This document shows positions 8,154 through 17,138 of a stretch of 64,000 bases of DNA, in pieces. How positions within the stretch are numbered: position 1 is the stretch's first letter; the number at the start of each line of letters is the position of its first letter. A model generated the notes under the pieces. The model ran no database searches. It saw only the letters and a list, made by a program, of their open reading frames with translations, and had not been told where the DNA came from. Origin of the DNA: Balneolaceae bacterium (GTDB taxonomy: Bacteria; Bacteroidota; Rhodothermia; Balneolales; Balneolaceae); contig JAEPQH010000001.1 in assembly GCA_017640605.1 (NCBI GenBank), positions 186,001-250,000 on the forward strand. Reading direction: 5' to 3'. Both the position numbers and the translations under genes were made by a program.

Positions 8154-9659
8154 CTAGTTTGCAGGAATTTTTAACACAGCCCCTCGTTCAATTCGGTCAT
8201 CAAGATTAACCTGATTTAGTATAGCCACATCTAACGGATCAACTCCTCTGGGTAGATTTTGAGGAATCAATTCAGAGAAAACACCTCCTTGTCGTACTCG
8301 TTCCAAACGAATACGCATCGGTTGAACATTCAGTACTGCGGGATCATCTACTGCATCGAAAGAAGTAAACACCGAACTAAAATCGTTGGCATAGGTACTG
8401 AATTGGTCGGAAGTGGTGTAGCTTAAAAACCGATATACTTTACCATCATAACTCACAGCACTCACCTGAATTTTAACAGGTGTACCATCCTGTGTGGTGG
8501 TATTAACTAGTGCTGTATGTCCGGAATAACCGTTTACCACAATTTCGTTTTGATTTTCCAGATTGATTCCTTCCTGACTAGTAAACGCATTCACTGACGA
8601 CTTGGGATTCGAATTTTCTCCGTCTATGGAGAATTGTGTGATAGCGTTCTGAGCCTCGTTATATAGAATTACTGCTGATGGTTGATTAGCTACACCAAAC
8701 CCGGCAGGAACAGCAAATTGAAATTTTAGCTCCGGGTGATAAAAAGTATTTCCATCCACATAACCCTCGCGTGGATTTTCGCCATACATCAACCCATCAA
8801 TCATATTCAGAAATTCATCGCGATTAATAATGGATTGTTCGTACCCCTCGGATTCCCACTCAGCGGCTAACCTTGGGATATTTTCTTCGCGCTCGCCCGG
8901 ATCCGGGTGTGAAGATAAATGAGAAGGAATATCGAATCCTGCTTTTTCACTGATTCGTTTTAAGGATGTAAAGAATTTCCCTCCTTCTGCAGCTTCGTAT
9001 CCTTCCATAGCAGAATACTCAACTCCTAATCGATCAGATTCGCGTTCATCATCGCGACCATACCGCAAAAATAACAGCTGAGCGGTTGTTCCACTTAATT
9101 GAAGAATTTGTCCGCCATCATATCCCAGACTTTCTCCAATAATTGCTGAGCCAATTACCGCCAACTGTCCAAACTGCTGATCTGCGGCTCGTTGGGAAGC
9201 ATGCCTCGCGGCAACATGCCCTATTTCGTGCCCAAGAACCACCATCAGTTGGGCTTCGTTATCGAGATGTGAAAGTAAACCACGCGTTACGTACACATAA
9301 CCGCCAGGCAGAGCAAAAGCATTTACAACGGGACTATTCAACACACGAAAAGTAAAAGGTGTATTTCGATATTCTGCCGGTGTGTCTTCACGATTAAAAT
9401 GACTTACTTCCAAAAGCTCTTGTCCTAATCTGTCAACATATTCGGTAAGTTCGGGATCATCGTATATTCCATACTGCGCAATGATCTCGCTATCGGCTTC
9501 CTTTCCAATTTCTAACTCCTGTTGCCATGTGTAGCCATACACGCGCTTGTTACCCGAAACAGGGCTTGTCTGTATGGTAACGCAGCCCGATGCAGCAATT
9601 AAAGCTGACACTAATACAATGAAAAATGAAGATTTTAATCGGTGGGTAAGTATATTCAT
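8154..9659 (-). CDS. M48-family zinc metalloprotease lipoprotein (BepA-like)
   Basis: A 501-residue periplasmic lipoprotein. The lipobox IAASGC puts the lipidated cysteine at residue 26. The peptidase M48 domain spans about residues 65-275, with zinc motif HEIGH at 144-148 and the third-ligand region DERESDRLG near residue 208. A second domain (about 300-420) shares a pattern with lipoprotein/PsbP-like folds. The end (QVNLDDRIERGAVLKIP) resembles the LysM-like tail seen in many M48 proteins of this group. Related BepA/LoiP proteins degrade or help assemble misfolded outer-membrane proteins, the likely role here. It is a single-gene unit. Confidence 0.9.
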   Translation of the reverse strand: MNILTHRLKSSFFIVLVSALIAASGCVTIQTSPVSGNKRVYGYTWQQELEIGKEADSEIIAQYGIYDDPELTEYVDRLGQELLEVSHFNREDTPAEYRNTPFTFRVLNSPVVNAFALPGGYVYVTRGLLSHLDNEAQLMVVLGHEIGHVAARHASQRAADQQFGQLAVIGSAIIGESLGYDGGQILQLSGTTAQLLFLRYGRDDERESDRLGVEYSAMEGYEAAEGGKFFTSLKRISEKAGFDIPSHLSSHPDPGEREENIPRLAAEWESEGYEQSIINRDEFLNMIDGLMYGENPREGYVDGNTFYHPELKFQFAVPAGFGVANQPSAVILYNEAQNAITQFSIDGENSNPKSSVNAFTSQEGINLENQNEIVVNGYSGHTALVNTTTQDGTPVKIQVSAVSYDGKVYRFLSYTTSDQFSTYANDFSSVFTSFDAVDDPAVLNVQPMRIRLERVRQGGVFSELIPQNLPRGVDPLDVAILNQVNLDDRIERGAVLKIPAN

Positions 9660-9741
9660 GGTTTAAAAAGCTTTTGTAACATTTCCTGCGATTGTTGCTC
9701 AATATCAGGTAATTACTTAAAAATATAATTAGTTCGGGGTT

Positions 9742-10956
9742 ATGGGTGCTAACAATTTTAAATTGTTTGAGGTGGTGAATGAAACCATCGACGATATTTA
9801 CGACTTTTTAGTTAGATATATTCGAACATTTTGGATTATTCTATTTCGTTTCAGGTCGTTTATCGAACTCAAACATGAAGACCAAGATTATCTTAAGATC
9901 GTTCGACCGTTTAACTACCTGCTCTTCAGCTTCATATTATTATTGCTAGGCTTAGAACTTGTTTCAATTCCCTACGAAGAATATTATAGCGAAAGCTATG
10001 CGAACGAGCAATACAGTTTAAATGAAGGCAGCAGATCGGCAGCGGGGCAAGACAAACTTGGTGACGAAAAGGGCATGTTCTCTAACCTTCAGAACGACTT
10101 AGTGAGCTTAAACACTACGTCGATAATCATGAAATTTTTGCCCACCATTTTGTTCTTTATTTTGATTTCGCAAATCATTGAAGTTATCTACCGAAAACTT
10201 TTTAAAAAGCCTGAAGCTGCGTTTGGGTCTGCTTATTTATACAGCATCGGCTTCAGTTGTTCAGCATTTGCATTTATGGCGCTGTTACTTTATGGTATTT
10301 ATGCCACCGCTATGTTTCTGGAAATATTCGAGATTATGAATCTGGTAGAGGATTTCGAAGTTGCAATCGTTCTGTACGGATTGTTGCTCGCCATTTTCCC
10401 AGCGTTTTTGATATCAAGAGTGTTAAAAATCGAACAAATACACTTTTTCAAACGTATCCTCTCCTTTTTCTTTCTGATTGGCCTCAATATCATGATCACC
10501 CTTGGGTACTTGTTAGCGCTGGTAAATGCACAAGAAAATAACAGTGAATTTACTGCAGAAAATGCCGGAGTCGAATTCAAACTCTTAGGAATGGAACGTG
10601 AAGGCAAGAACCTGCAGATGACACTGATCCACCGTAATAACAGCGATTTTATCTTCAAACAAGGCTCAACTGCATGGATCGATGCCGTGAATTATTACGA
10701 TACTCTTACCTATGGGATTTTTCTTGCCGATGCTAACTTCGTAACCGGTAAGCAAACCAACAATTTTCTTCATCTAAACCCGAACCGAATACTTGAACTG
10801 GAACTCGAAATAAATAATGAGATGGATTATCAGGTATTTGATTCTTTATTCACAAACACTCAGGAAGTTTTCAGAATTGAAATTGAAGTACTGAAAGATG
10901 CCGAAAATTATCAGACGGCTTTCATCGATTTTATTGGAGAAAACAATTCGGAATAA
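9742..10956 (+). CDS. Polytopic membrane protein with C-terminal soluble domain, unknown
   Basis: A 404-residue protein I do not recognise. A cytosolic N-terminus (about 1-70) precedes a helix near 70-90 (FNYLLFSFILLLLGLELV), then a polar loop with SESYANEQYSLNEG, then four more helices (about 130-265). The last 135 residues are soluble and beta-rich. The topology resembles YIP1/DUF3667-like proteins with a sensor or scaffold tail, but no signature is firm. It starts 82 bp from the divergent M48 gene and its stop is 3 bp from the convergent murB stop. Confidence 0.7.
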   Translation: MGANNFKLFEVVNETIDDIYDFLVRYIRTFWIILFRFRSFIELKHEDQDYLKIVRPFNYLLFSFILLLLGLELVSIPYEEYYSESYANEQYSLNEGSRSAAGQDKLGDEKGMFSNLQNDLVSLNTTSIIMKFLPTILFFILISQIIEVIYRKLFKKPEAAFGSAYLYSIGFSCSAFAFMALLLYGIYATAMFLEIFEIMNLVEDFEVAIVLYGLLLAIFPAFLISRVLKIEQIHFFKRILSFFFLIGLNIMITLGYLLALVNAQENNSEFTAENAGVEFKLLGMEREGKNLQMTLIHRNNSDFIFKQGSTAWIDAVNYYDTLTYGIFLADANFVTGKQTNNFLHLNPNRILELELEINNEMDYQVFDSLFTNTQEVFRIEIEVLKDAENYQTAFIDFIGENNSE

Positions 10957-10959
10957 TCA

Positions 10960-11991
10960 TCAAACAATATTTACTTCTCGCTCTAATTCGATTCCAAATT
11001 TCTGATGGATATCCTGCTTAATCGCTTCAGAGAGCTTATAAATCTGTGCACCACTTGCGTTTCCGTAATTCACGAGCACCAATGCTTGCTTTTCATGCAC
11101 GCCGGCATCACCCTTTCGATATCCTTTCCAACCCGCGGTATCTATTAACCAACCGGCAGGCACTTTCACTAAATGCTCTGTTACCGGATATCCGGGTAGA
11201 TCTTTGTACTTTTTCTTTAGCTCGTTAAATAAAAACACATCGATTACCGGATTCTTAAAAAAACTCCCATTATTGCCTAACTCACTGGGGTCAGGTAATT
11301 TACTTTCTCTCACTTCAATAACTGTATCACATACATCTTTTATGGTAGGATTTTCAATTCCCTTCGCCGATAGCAGTGATTTGAGTGCACCATATTCTGT
11401 ATTAGGAGTGTGATTTTTCGATAATGCAATAGTAATCGAGGTTATCACCGTTTTTCCTTTGAGGTCGGATTTAAAAATACTTTCCCGGTACCCGAATTTA
11501 CACTCCTCATTTGAGAACGTTTCCAAAGTCATCGATTCAATCATCAAAGCTTCAACATCCACAAGAACTTGGGATAATTCAACCCCATAAGCCCCAATAT
11601 TTTGGATAGGAGCTGCCCCAACCTTGCCGGGAATTAATGCCAGATTCTCGATCCCTCCCCATCCGTTAGAAACACAATACAATACCAATTCATGCCAGTT
11701 TTCACCGGCTGCCACTTTTAGTAAAACCTGCTCATCCGTTTCCTCGAGAATCTCAATACCTCTTAAATTGATGTTCAAGATTACTCCATCAAAATCGTTT
11801 ACAAACAGAACATTACTACCACCACCAAGAATTAAGAAGTTGGCTTCTTCTCGTTTTATTTCATGCAAAGCTTGAATCAAATCTTCAAGAGAGTCAATTT
11901 CAATCAACGTTTTTGCCTTTGCAGAAACGTGCATGGTGGCAAAGGAAGAAAGATCTACATTTTTTGAAATACGTAGGTTTTGTTCAGGCAT
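10960..11991 (-). CDS. murB: UDP-N-acetylenolpyruvoylglucosamine reductase
   Basis: A 343-residue FAD-dependent reductase that makes UDP-N-acetylmuramate for peptidoglycan. The FAD-binding segment ILGGGSNVLFVNDFDG is near residues 55-70, IPGKVGAAPIQNIGAYGVEL near 125-145, the catalytic arginine region GYRESIFK follows, the proton-donor serine sits in NGSFFKNP, and the C-terminal glutamate lies in ELEREV. The YRxSxFK insertion and length indicate the type I (E. coli-like) enzyme. It starts 2 bp after the stop of the GldE-like gene, so the two are co-transcribed. Confidence 0.97.
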   Translation of the reverse strand: MPEQNLRISKNVDLSSFATMHVSAKAKTLIEIDSLEDLIQALHEIKREEANFLILGGGSNVLFVNDFDGVILNINLRGIEILEETDEQVLLKVAAGENWHELVLYCVSNGWGGIENLALIPGKVGAAPIQNIGAYGVELSQVLVDVEALMIESMTLETFSNEECKFGYRESIFKSDLKGKTVITSITIALSKNHTPNTEYGALKSLLSAKGIENPTIKDVCDTVIEVRESKLPDPSELGNNGSFFKNPVIDVFLFNELKKKYKDLPGYPVTEHLVKVPAGWLIDTAGWKGYRKGDAGVHEKQALVLVNYGNASGAQIYKLSEAIKQDIHQKFGIELEREVNIV

Positions 11992-11993
11992 TT

Positions 11994-13346
11994 TCAGGAT
12001 TCTTCTACCTGTTGAGGTTCGGTAGTGTCGTTTACTTTAACCCGCACTTTTTTGATCCTGTTATTTTGAACCGAATGAACCGTTAACTCTAGGTTTTTAA
12101 AACTAATCCGCTCTCCAACTGTAGGCAGATTTTCGGTGGTGTGATATATTAACCCGCCCAGTGTTTCGAACTCATCACTATCGCTGGCAATTTCACACTC
12201 CAGAATGTCTTCCATATCATCCAGATCGATTTGTGCATCAAATATGTAGATACCGGATTTAAATCGAGTATACATATCGGGATCTTCGCCTTCTTCGTCG
12301 ATGATATCACCCACAATTTCTTCCAAAATATCATCCATCGTGATAATACCTTCGGTACCGCCATACTCATCCACTACTACAGCCATGTGTGTTTTTTCTT
12401 GCTGAAAATCACGTAATAAATCATCCAGTTTTTTTGTAACCGGCACATATAATGCTTTTCGAGCGATGTTCTTCCAGTTGAATGCCGGCTCTGCTTCAAC
12501 ATCTTTCAGAAATGGTAATACATCTTTAGCATAAATAACGCCTAAAATAGTGTCTAAATCGTTATCGTACAGTGGCATTCGCGAGTAGCCTTCTTTTTTG
12601 ATCAATGCAAGAACCGATTCAAGCGAATCATCAACCGAAACACCTACAACATTTACCCTTGAGGTCATAATTTCGCGAACAGTAGTAGTACCGAAATCAA
12701 TTACATTCTCGATGATTTCTCGCTCGTCTTCTTTTAAAGAGCCTTCCTGTTCTGAAACCACCGCCATTGTTTTGATGTCGTCGGAAGTCATTTTTGAGGT
12801 TGGTTTGGGTAAATGTCGTTCAAGGGTAACTGCACTTTCAGCTAGTAAAACAGCAATCGGTTTTAATAAAATATAGAGCGCATAGATAAGACCGCTTACT
12901 TTTCTGGAAACCCCCAAAGGATCATTTATTGCAATGAGTTTTGGTGTGATTTCACTCAAAATCAAAATCGTGAAGGTTAATACAATTACCTCGAGTGTAT
13001 AAATCAACACTTCTGATATTTCGATTAATCCTAACAAACTACCGGTAATAACTGCTGCTAACACCGATGCAATGATGTTCGAAAAAGTGTTACCGATTAA
13101 GATGGTTGCGAGCAACCGGCGGGGTTTACTCAGCATTTGAAGAATGCGAAAATCTGCAGAATGCCCTTTTTCGTCTTGCTGTAAATCTTCAAGTCTTGTA
13201 GAAAGTGAGAAAAAAGCGACTTCCGATCCCGAAAAGAAAGCAGAAAAGACTAAGCCGAGAATCATTATAAAAATCTGTACAGAGAGAACAAAAATGTCTA
13301 ATTCGCCACCTGTGGCTAAAAATCCAAAACTATGTAGCAAGTTCAA
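11994..13346 (-). CDS. GldE/CorC-HlyC-type CNNM-CBS membrane protein
   Basis: A 450-residue protein with a DUF21/CNNM membrane domain (three to four helices, with FSAFFSGSEVAFFSLS near residue 40), two CBS domains (about 215-345, with REIMTSRVNVVGV and DEYGGTEGIITMDDILEEIVG) and a CorC/HlyC C-terminal domain. In Bacteroidota the gene directly downstream of ssb is gldE, a paralogue of this family linked to gliding/type IX secretion, and the same order is seen here. Magnesium/cobalt efflux is the alternative. The frame starts at TTG and no ATG lies before helix 1, so the start is approximate. Confidence 0.85.
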   Translation of the reverse strand: MNLLHSFGFLATGGELDIFVLSVQIFIMILGLVFSAFFSGSEVAFFSLSTRLEDLQQDEKGHSADFRILQMLSKPRRLLATILIGNTFSNIIASVLAAVITGSLLGLIEISEVLIYTLEVIVLTFTILILSEITPKLIAINDPLGVSRKVSGLIYALYILLKPIAVLLAESAVTLERHLPKPTSKMTSDDIKTMAVVSEQEGSLKEDEREIIENVIDFGTTTVREIMTSRVNVVGVSVDDSLESVLALIKKEGYSRMPLYDNDLDTILGVIYAKDVLPFLKDVEAEPAFNWKNIARKALYVPVTKKLDDLLRDFQQEKTHMAVVVDEYGGTEGIITMDDILEEIVGDIIDEEGEDPDMYTRFKSGIYIFDAQIDLDDMEDILECEIASDSDEFETLGGLIYHTTENLPTVGERISFKNLELTVHSVQNNRIKKVRVKVNDTTEPQQVEES

Positions 13347-13433
13347 ACTGATATAACTAAATGGGTCTTCGATAAAGGTAGAATTGTTAGCGTTTGTGCA
13401 AATTTAATCAGGCTAAAGGTTGCTACAAAATAA

Positions 13434-13463
13434 AAAAGCGACGATCGGTAAGACAGTCGCTTT
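13434..13463 (-). terminator. Terminator after ssb
   Basis: On the minus strand AAAGCGAC and GTCGCTTT flank a 13-nt loop and run into a T-rich tract. It sits between ssb and the GldE-like gene, so the latter depends on read-through or its own promoter. Confidence 0.75.
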
Positions 13464-13484
13464 CTTAGAATTATTGGTAATTAC

Positions 13485-13946
13485 CTAGAATGGTAAATCA
13501 TCGTCCATGTTGTCGAATGAACTATCGATTGGAGTAGCGCTCGACATTTGAGGCTTTTGATTTTGAGCCTGCTGATTCTGGTTCTGATTTTGCTGCCCGG
13601 AATTATTTCCACTTCCACGGCTATCCAGCATGGTCATTTGCAGCGCTTTTACTTCGGTAGTATAGCGCTTCTGGCCTTGGTTATCTTCCCACTGGCGTGT
13701 TTGTAGCGGACCTTCGATATAAATCAAAGAACCTTTGTGAAGATATTGCTGGCAAATTTCGGCCAAACGACCCCAGGCAACTACTCGGTGCCATTCAGTT
13801 TTTTCCTGAATTTCGCCATTTCCATCTTTATAACGTTCGCTGGTTGCCATATTTAAAGTGGCAACTGCGGTGTTAGATTGGGTGTATCTTACTTCCGGAT
13901 CCTGACCTAATCGGCCGATTAGCATTACTTTGTTTAGTGAACTCAT
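13485..13946 (-). CDS. ssb: Single-stranded DNA-binding protein
   Basis: A 153-residue SSB. The OB-fold occupies residues 1-107 ([57 protein letters not shown]). A glutamine/asparagine-rich linker follows, and the acidic tip DDDLPF recruits replication and repair partners. It binds single-stranded DNA in replication, recombination and repair. It lies upstream of a GldE-like gene, an order conserved in Bacteroidota, and is followed by its own terminator. Confidence 0.97.
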   Translation of the reverse strand: MSSLNKVMLIGRLGQDPEVRYTQSNTAVATLNMATSERYKDGNGEIQEKTEWHRVVAWGRLAEICQQYLHKGSLIYIEGPLQTRQWEDNQGQKRYTTEVKALQMTMLDSRGSGNNSGQQNQNQNQQAQNQKPQMSSATPIDSSFDNMDDDLPF

Positions 13947-14081
13947 TACGTATCCTACTGTCTATAATTAATGTTTGTTTGCAAGGTAAGACGCCTGCCA
14001 ATTGAATTCCTTACAAAAAATTTTTTCTCCCTTGTTCTATCATTAAGTTTTTACTTAATGATAATTTTTTTGAATCGGCTT

Positions 14082-15167
14082 TTATTCCCAGCCAAATCTT
14101 TTTTTGAGCGAGTTAATGGTAATGGAGTGTTCTTCGGTTCCGCTAGTTCCTAATAAAAAAGCATAGGGCTTCCATTCGTCTACGCTTTCAAAAATAATTT
14201 TGAGTACACCTAAGGTTGGAATCACCAGAAACATACCGGGTAAATTCCAGATTAATCCACCCGCAATTAGAGAAAAAATAATTACTAGCGGATTTATACG
14301 AACATAAGATCCTGTAATATTTGGAGTAAGGATATTATTCTCTAAAAACTGTACTATGAAAAACTGAATAACAACGGCGCCAGCTACCGTTGGCGATTGA
14401 GTACCTAACACAAAGAATACCACGATTCCATAACCAAGCACCGTACCCAGATAGGGAATCAGGTTAAAGATGGCGGCTACCAATCCAAAAAGAAGAAAAT
14501 ATTCGACACCAATCAGATAAAAGCCCAATGTGTTCAATCCAATTAAAAGAAAGCAAACAACCAGTAAACCTTTTAAGTATTTAGGAACTACATCCGCTGC
14601 TTTAAGAATTATTTCTTTTACCGTTTGCGACTTTTCATCGCTCACCAGCATAAACACGAAGTCTTTAAACTTATCGCGGTAAAAGAGTAACAAGAAAGTG
14701 TACACCGGAATGAGAGCCAGGGTAATAAACAGATTTTTTCCAGCTTCAATTACTGTTGCGAAATAATCACTATTTAGCCCAGCTGTTTTTATAATATCGT
14801 TTTGTTGAGCAATGCTTAGTCCAAATACCTGATCTACTGATTGCTGTAGCATATTAATGCTTGCCGAAAATGACTCCCGTAATTCGGGTAAATCTTCAGA
14901 CAGGCCTTCGAATAGCTGGGAAAGAATGAACAGAAGCGTAAATATTCCGCCCATAAATACAATAATGACGATAAAATTCGTGGCTATGCGAGGAATTTTA
15001 AGCTCTTCCAACTTTCGGGCACTTGGATACAAGAGGTAGGCTAAAAAAATACTGAAAGAGAGAGGCACCAATAGTTGTTTGGTGATACTTAAAATGGCTG
15101 CAATCGCAAAAATCAATGCAATGCGCACCAAATAACGAATAGCCGGTGGATACTCTTTCATTTGCAC
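14082..15167 (-). CDS. AI-2E family transporter (PerM/YdiK-like)
   Basis: A 361-residue polytopic protein with about eight hydrophobic segments and the AI-2E/PerM arrangement: a paired N-terminal helix unit (LVRIALIFAIAAILSIT, PLSFSIFLAYLLYP), a long soluble segment with an amphipathic helix (LFEGLSEDLPELRESF), and the conserved VEYFLLFGLVAAIFNLIPYLGTVLGY and LENNILTPNITGSYVRINPLVII. Some relatives export autoinducer-2 or sodium, and the substrate here is unknown. It lies 58 bp downstream of the DUF3857 operon on the same strand and may be its last cistron. Confidence 0.9.
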   Translation of the reverse strand: MQMKEYPPAIRYLVRIALIFAIAAILSITKQLLVPLSFSIFLAYLLYPSARKLEELKIPRIATNFIVIIVFMGGIFTLLFILSQLFEGLSEDLPELRESFSASINMLQQSVDQVFGLSIAQQNDIIKTAGLNSDYFATVIEAGKNLFITLALIPVYTFLLLFYRDKFKDFVFMLVSDEKSQTVKEIILKAADVVPKYLKGLLVVCFLLIGLNTLGFYLIGVEYFLLFGLVAAIFNLIPYLGTVLGYGIVVFFVLGTQSPTVAGAVVIQFFIVQFLENNILTPNITGSYVRINPLVIIFSLIAGGLIWNLPGMFLVIPTLGVLKIIFESVDEWKPYAFLLGTSGTEEHSITINSLKKRFGWE

Positions 15168-15224
15168 AATCTGTAGGTTAGTGCAATTATAGTATAAATT
15201 TGAACATTATCAGGTTGTTAATAA

Positions 15225-17138
15225 TTACGAATCTTTTCGAACCAACACCAATTGTTGATAATCATCTTTTCGAAGGTCTTGATAGAAATTTCTGAGATCA
15301 TCGTAAAGTTCAGGAGCAATTTCTCGTTCTTTCAACTCCATAGTGCGAATGTATAGATAGGTGTTACCTGTAATCCGCTCCAGTTTTTGGGTGTATGCAG
15401 CAAACTCTGTACTTGTGTTAGTAAATAAAGGCCTTGATTCAATTTCGTATCCTTCGGGAAAGTTTAGAAGTACCGAATCGCTCTCGGAATAAGCATATCG
15501 AAACCGAATGGGTAAATTGCGCGTTTCTACATCTTTAAAATCAATGCGCGTACGGTTCAATTTATTTAATGGTACATATAACCGTTTACTAGACGATCGT
15601 GCGTAATGATCTAGCTGCGCTTTGTATTTGATGCTGGTAATATCCTTTTTTGAATCTACCCCACTGAAATCGGCGAGTTCGATACTTTTATGATCTGTTG
15701 GGAGCATATCCTCAAGCCACTCAGTTTTTTTGGCTTCGCTAACCGATAATAATTGATACAAAACTCTGCCTTGAGACGCTCCTTGATAGGCCAATTCACC
15801 CTCTATTTTTGCGTGTCCCTGTTCATCAATATTAATCGAGTACACACTTACTTTTTTATTGTTTTGATTTGTTACATCAGGCGTTTCAACGACCGTCCCA
15901 CCTTCGGCAGATACCAACAAGGCTTTTTTCGAATACCCATTACCCAAATTATTAGGAGGCAGATATTTACTGGTGCATTCCAACCAAATTTCTTCTCCAT
16001 TTTCGAGGGTAACACGCAATACAACATGATTAAATTGATTTCCAGGGAAGTCTTCGATTAATGGTCGATCGGCGGATGCATTAATCAATACCGCATGCGC
16101 ATCAATACCAACATATTCCAGAGCGGCTAACATGTAATTTGTTAACGCTTTACAATCTCCATAGCTATTATCAAAAACAAATTCAGCCGGGAAGGGTTTC
16201 CATCCACCTATTCCGAGTTGGATACTTACGTATCGGTTTTTCTCTTGCAAATAATTGAATAGAATTGCTACAATTTCTCGCTCGTTTTCTACTCCTTTAA
16301 CTAAGGCGTCGATTTCGGCTTTTGCGGCATCGGGTAAGGCACGAGTTTGCGCACCTAAATCGTAATACCACTTCCCAAATGTTTCCCAAGTACGGGCATC
16401 ACCAACCGTGCCTTCAATTTCAAATTCGCCCGGAGCTACCAACATGTGGGGCAAATTATCTCTAACCGAAGAATAAGGCTCCGTTTCTATTGCAGTTTGG
16501 TTGTTATAGTCCCAGCGGTACGTTGTATACTCGCCCCCTTCAATTACAGCTACTTCGGAGTTTAATTCCACCGGATGCGTCCTTACTCCGGTATTGTAAT
16601 CTGTGATACTAAATCTTGACACAACCACCGATTGATCGGGTTGCATTGGATACCAATCCGGTAAATTCAGCGTACCATATAGTGTTTTCTCAATTTCATA
16701 CTCGATGGTGTAGGGGTAAGTTGGATGATAAAACTCGAGCACTTTCACTCGATTATCTGAAAAAAATGATACTCCATCGTTTACGCTGTAATCTCCTGCA
16801 TCCTTCATCGAATAGGTTTCAACAATCTTACCGTTGCGGTCAATCAGTCGGGCGTTCATGTATTCGATGCTACTTAACTGATCATAAAATTCGTAAACAT
16901 CAGCATACTTTTGATGTTCTTCGTTATGTATGGTTACTGCAACCCGCTCGCGATAAGTAGCCTTCGATCGGTCGTGAATTATCAATTCGATATCACTTTC
17001 CTGAATGGTAGAATGTGCTCCGTCTAATAAATCGGCTGGCGTATTATAATAATTCTGAGTACTGAACTCGTACAAAAAGCGAGGTGGGGTGCATGCAAGA
17101 AATAAAAAGGTAGTAACAATTATCAGGCTATATTTCAT
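15225..17138 (-). CDS. DUF3857/transglutaminase-like lipoprotein, active-site residues kept
   Basis: A 637-residue lipoprotein (lipobox FLFLAC, Cys16). The N-terminal DUF3857 beta domain (about 40-240) precedes a transglutaminase-like core (about 260-400) and a C-terminal beta domain. The core keeps Cys329 (YGDCKALTNYML) and His371 (NQFNHVVLRV), with Glu387 in WLECTS at the third position. The paralogues at 17135, 19124 and 27485 have lost the Cys and His. Its start overlaps the stop of the 17135 gene by 4 bp, so it is the third cistron of one operon. Acyl-transferase, peptidase or crosslinking activity is possible; the substrate is unknown. Confidence 0.85.
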   Translation of the reverse strand: MKYSLIIVTTFLFLACTPPRFLYEFSTQNYYNTPADLLDGAHSTIQESDIELIIHDRSKATYRERVAVTIHNEEHQKYADVYEFYDQLSSIEYMNARLIDRNGKIVETYSMKDAGDYSVNDGVSFFSDNRVKVLEFYHPTYPYTIEYEIEKTLYGTLNLPDWYPMQPDQSVVVSRFSITDYNTGVRTHPVELNSEVAVIEGGEYTTYRWDYNNQTAIETEPYSSVRDNLPHMLVAPGEFEIEGTVGDARTWETFGKWYYDLGAQTRALPDAAKAEIDALVKGVENEREIVAILFNYLQEKNRYVSIQLGIGGWKPFPAEFVFDNSYGDCKALTNYMLAALEYVGIDAHAVLINASADRPLIEDFPGNQFNHVVLRVTLENGEEIWLECTSKYLPPNNLGNGYSKKALLVSAEGGTVVETPDVTNQNNKKVSVYSINIDEQGHAKIEGELAYQGASQGRVLYQLLSVSEAKKTEWLEDMLPTDHKSIELADFSGVDSKKDITSIKYKAQLDHYARSSSKRLYVPLNKLNRTRIDFKDVETRNLPIRFRYAYSESDSVLLNFPEGYEIESRPLFTNTSTEFAAYTQKLERITGNTYLYIRTMELKEREIAPELYDDLRNFYQDLRKDDYQQLVLVRKDS

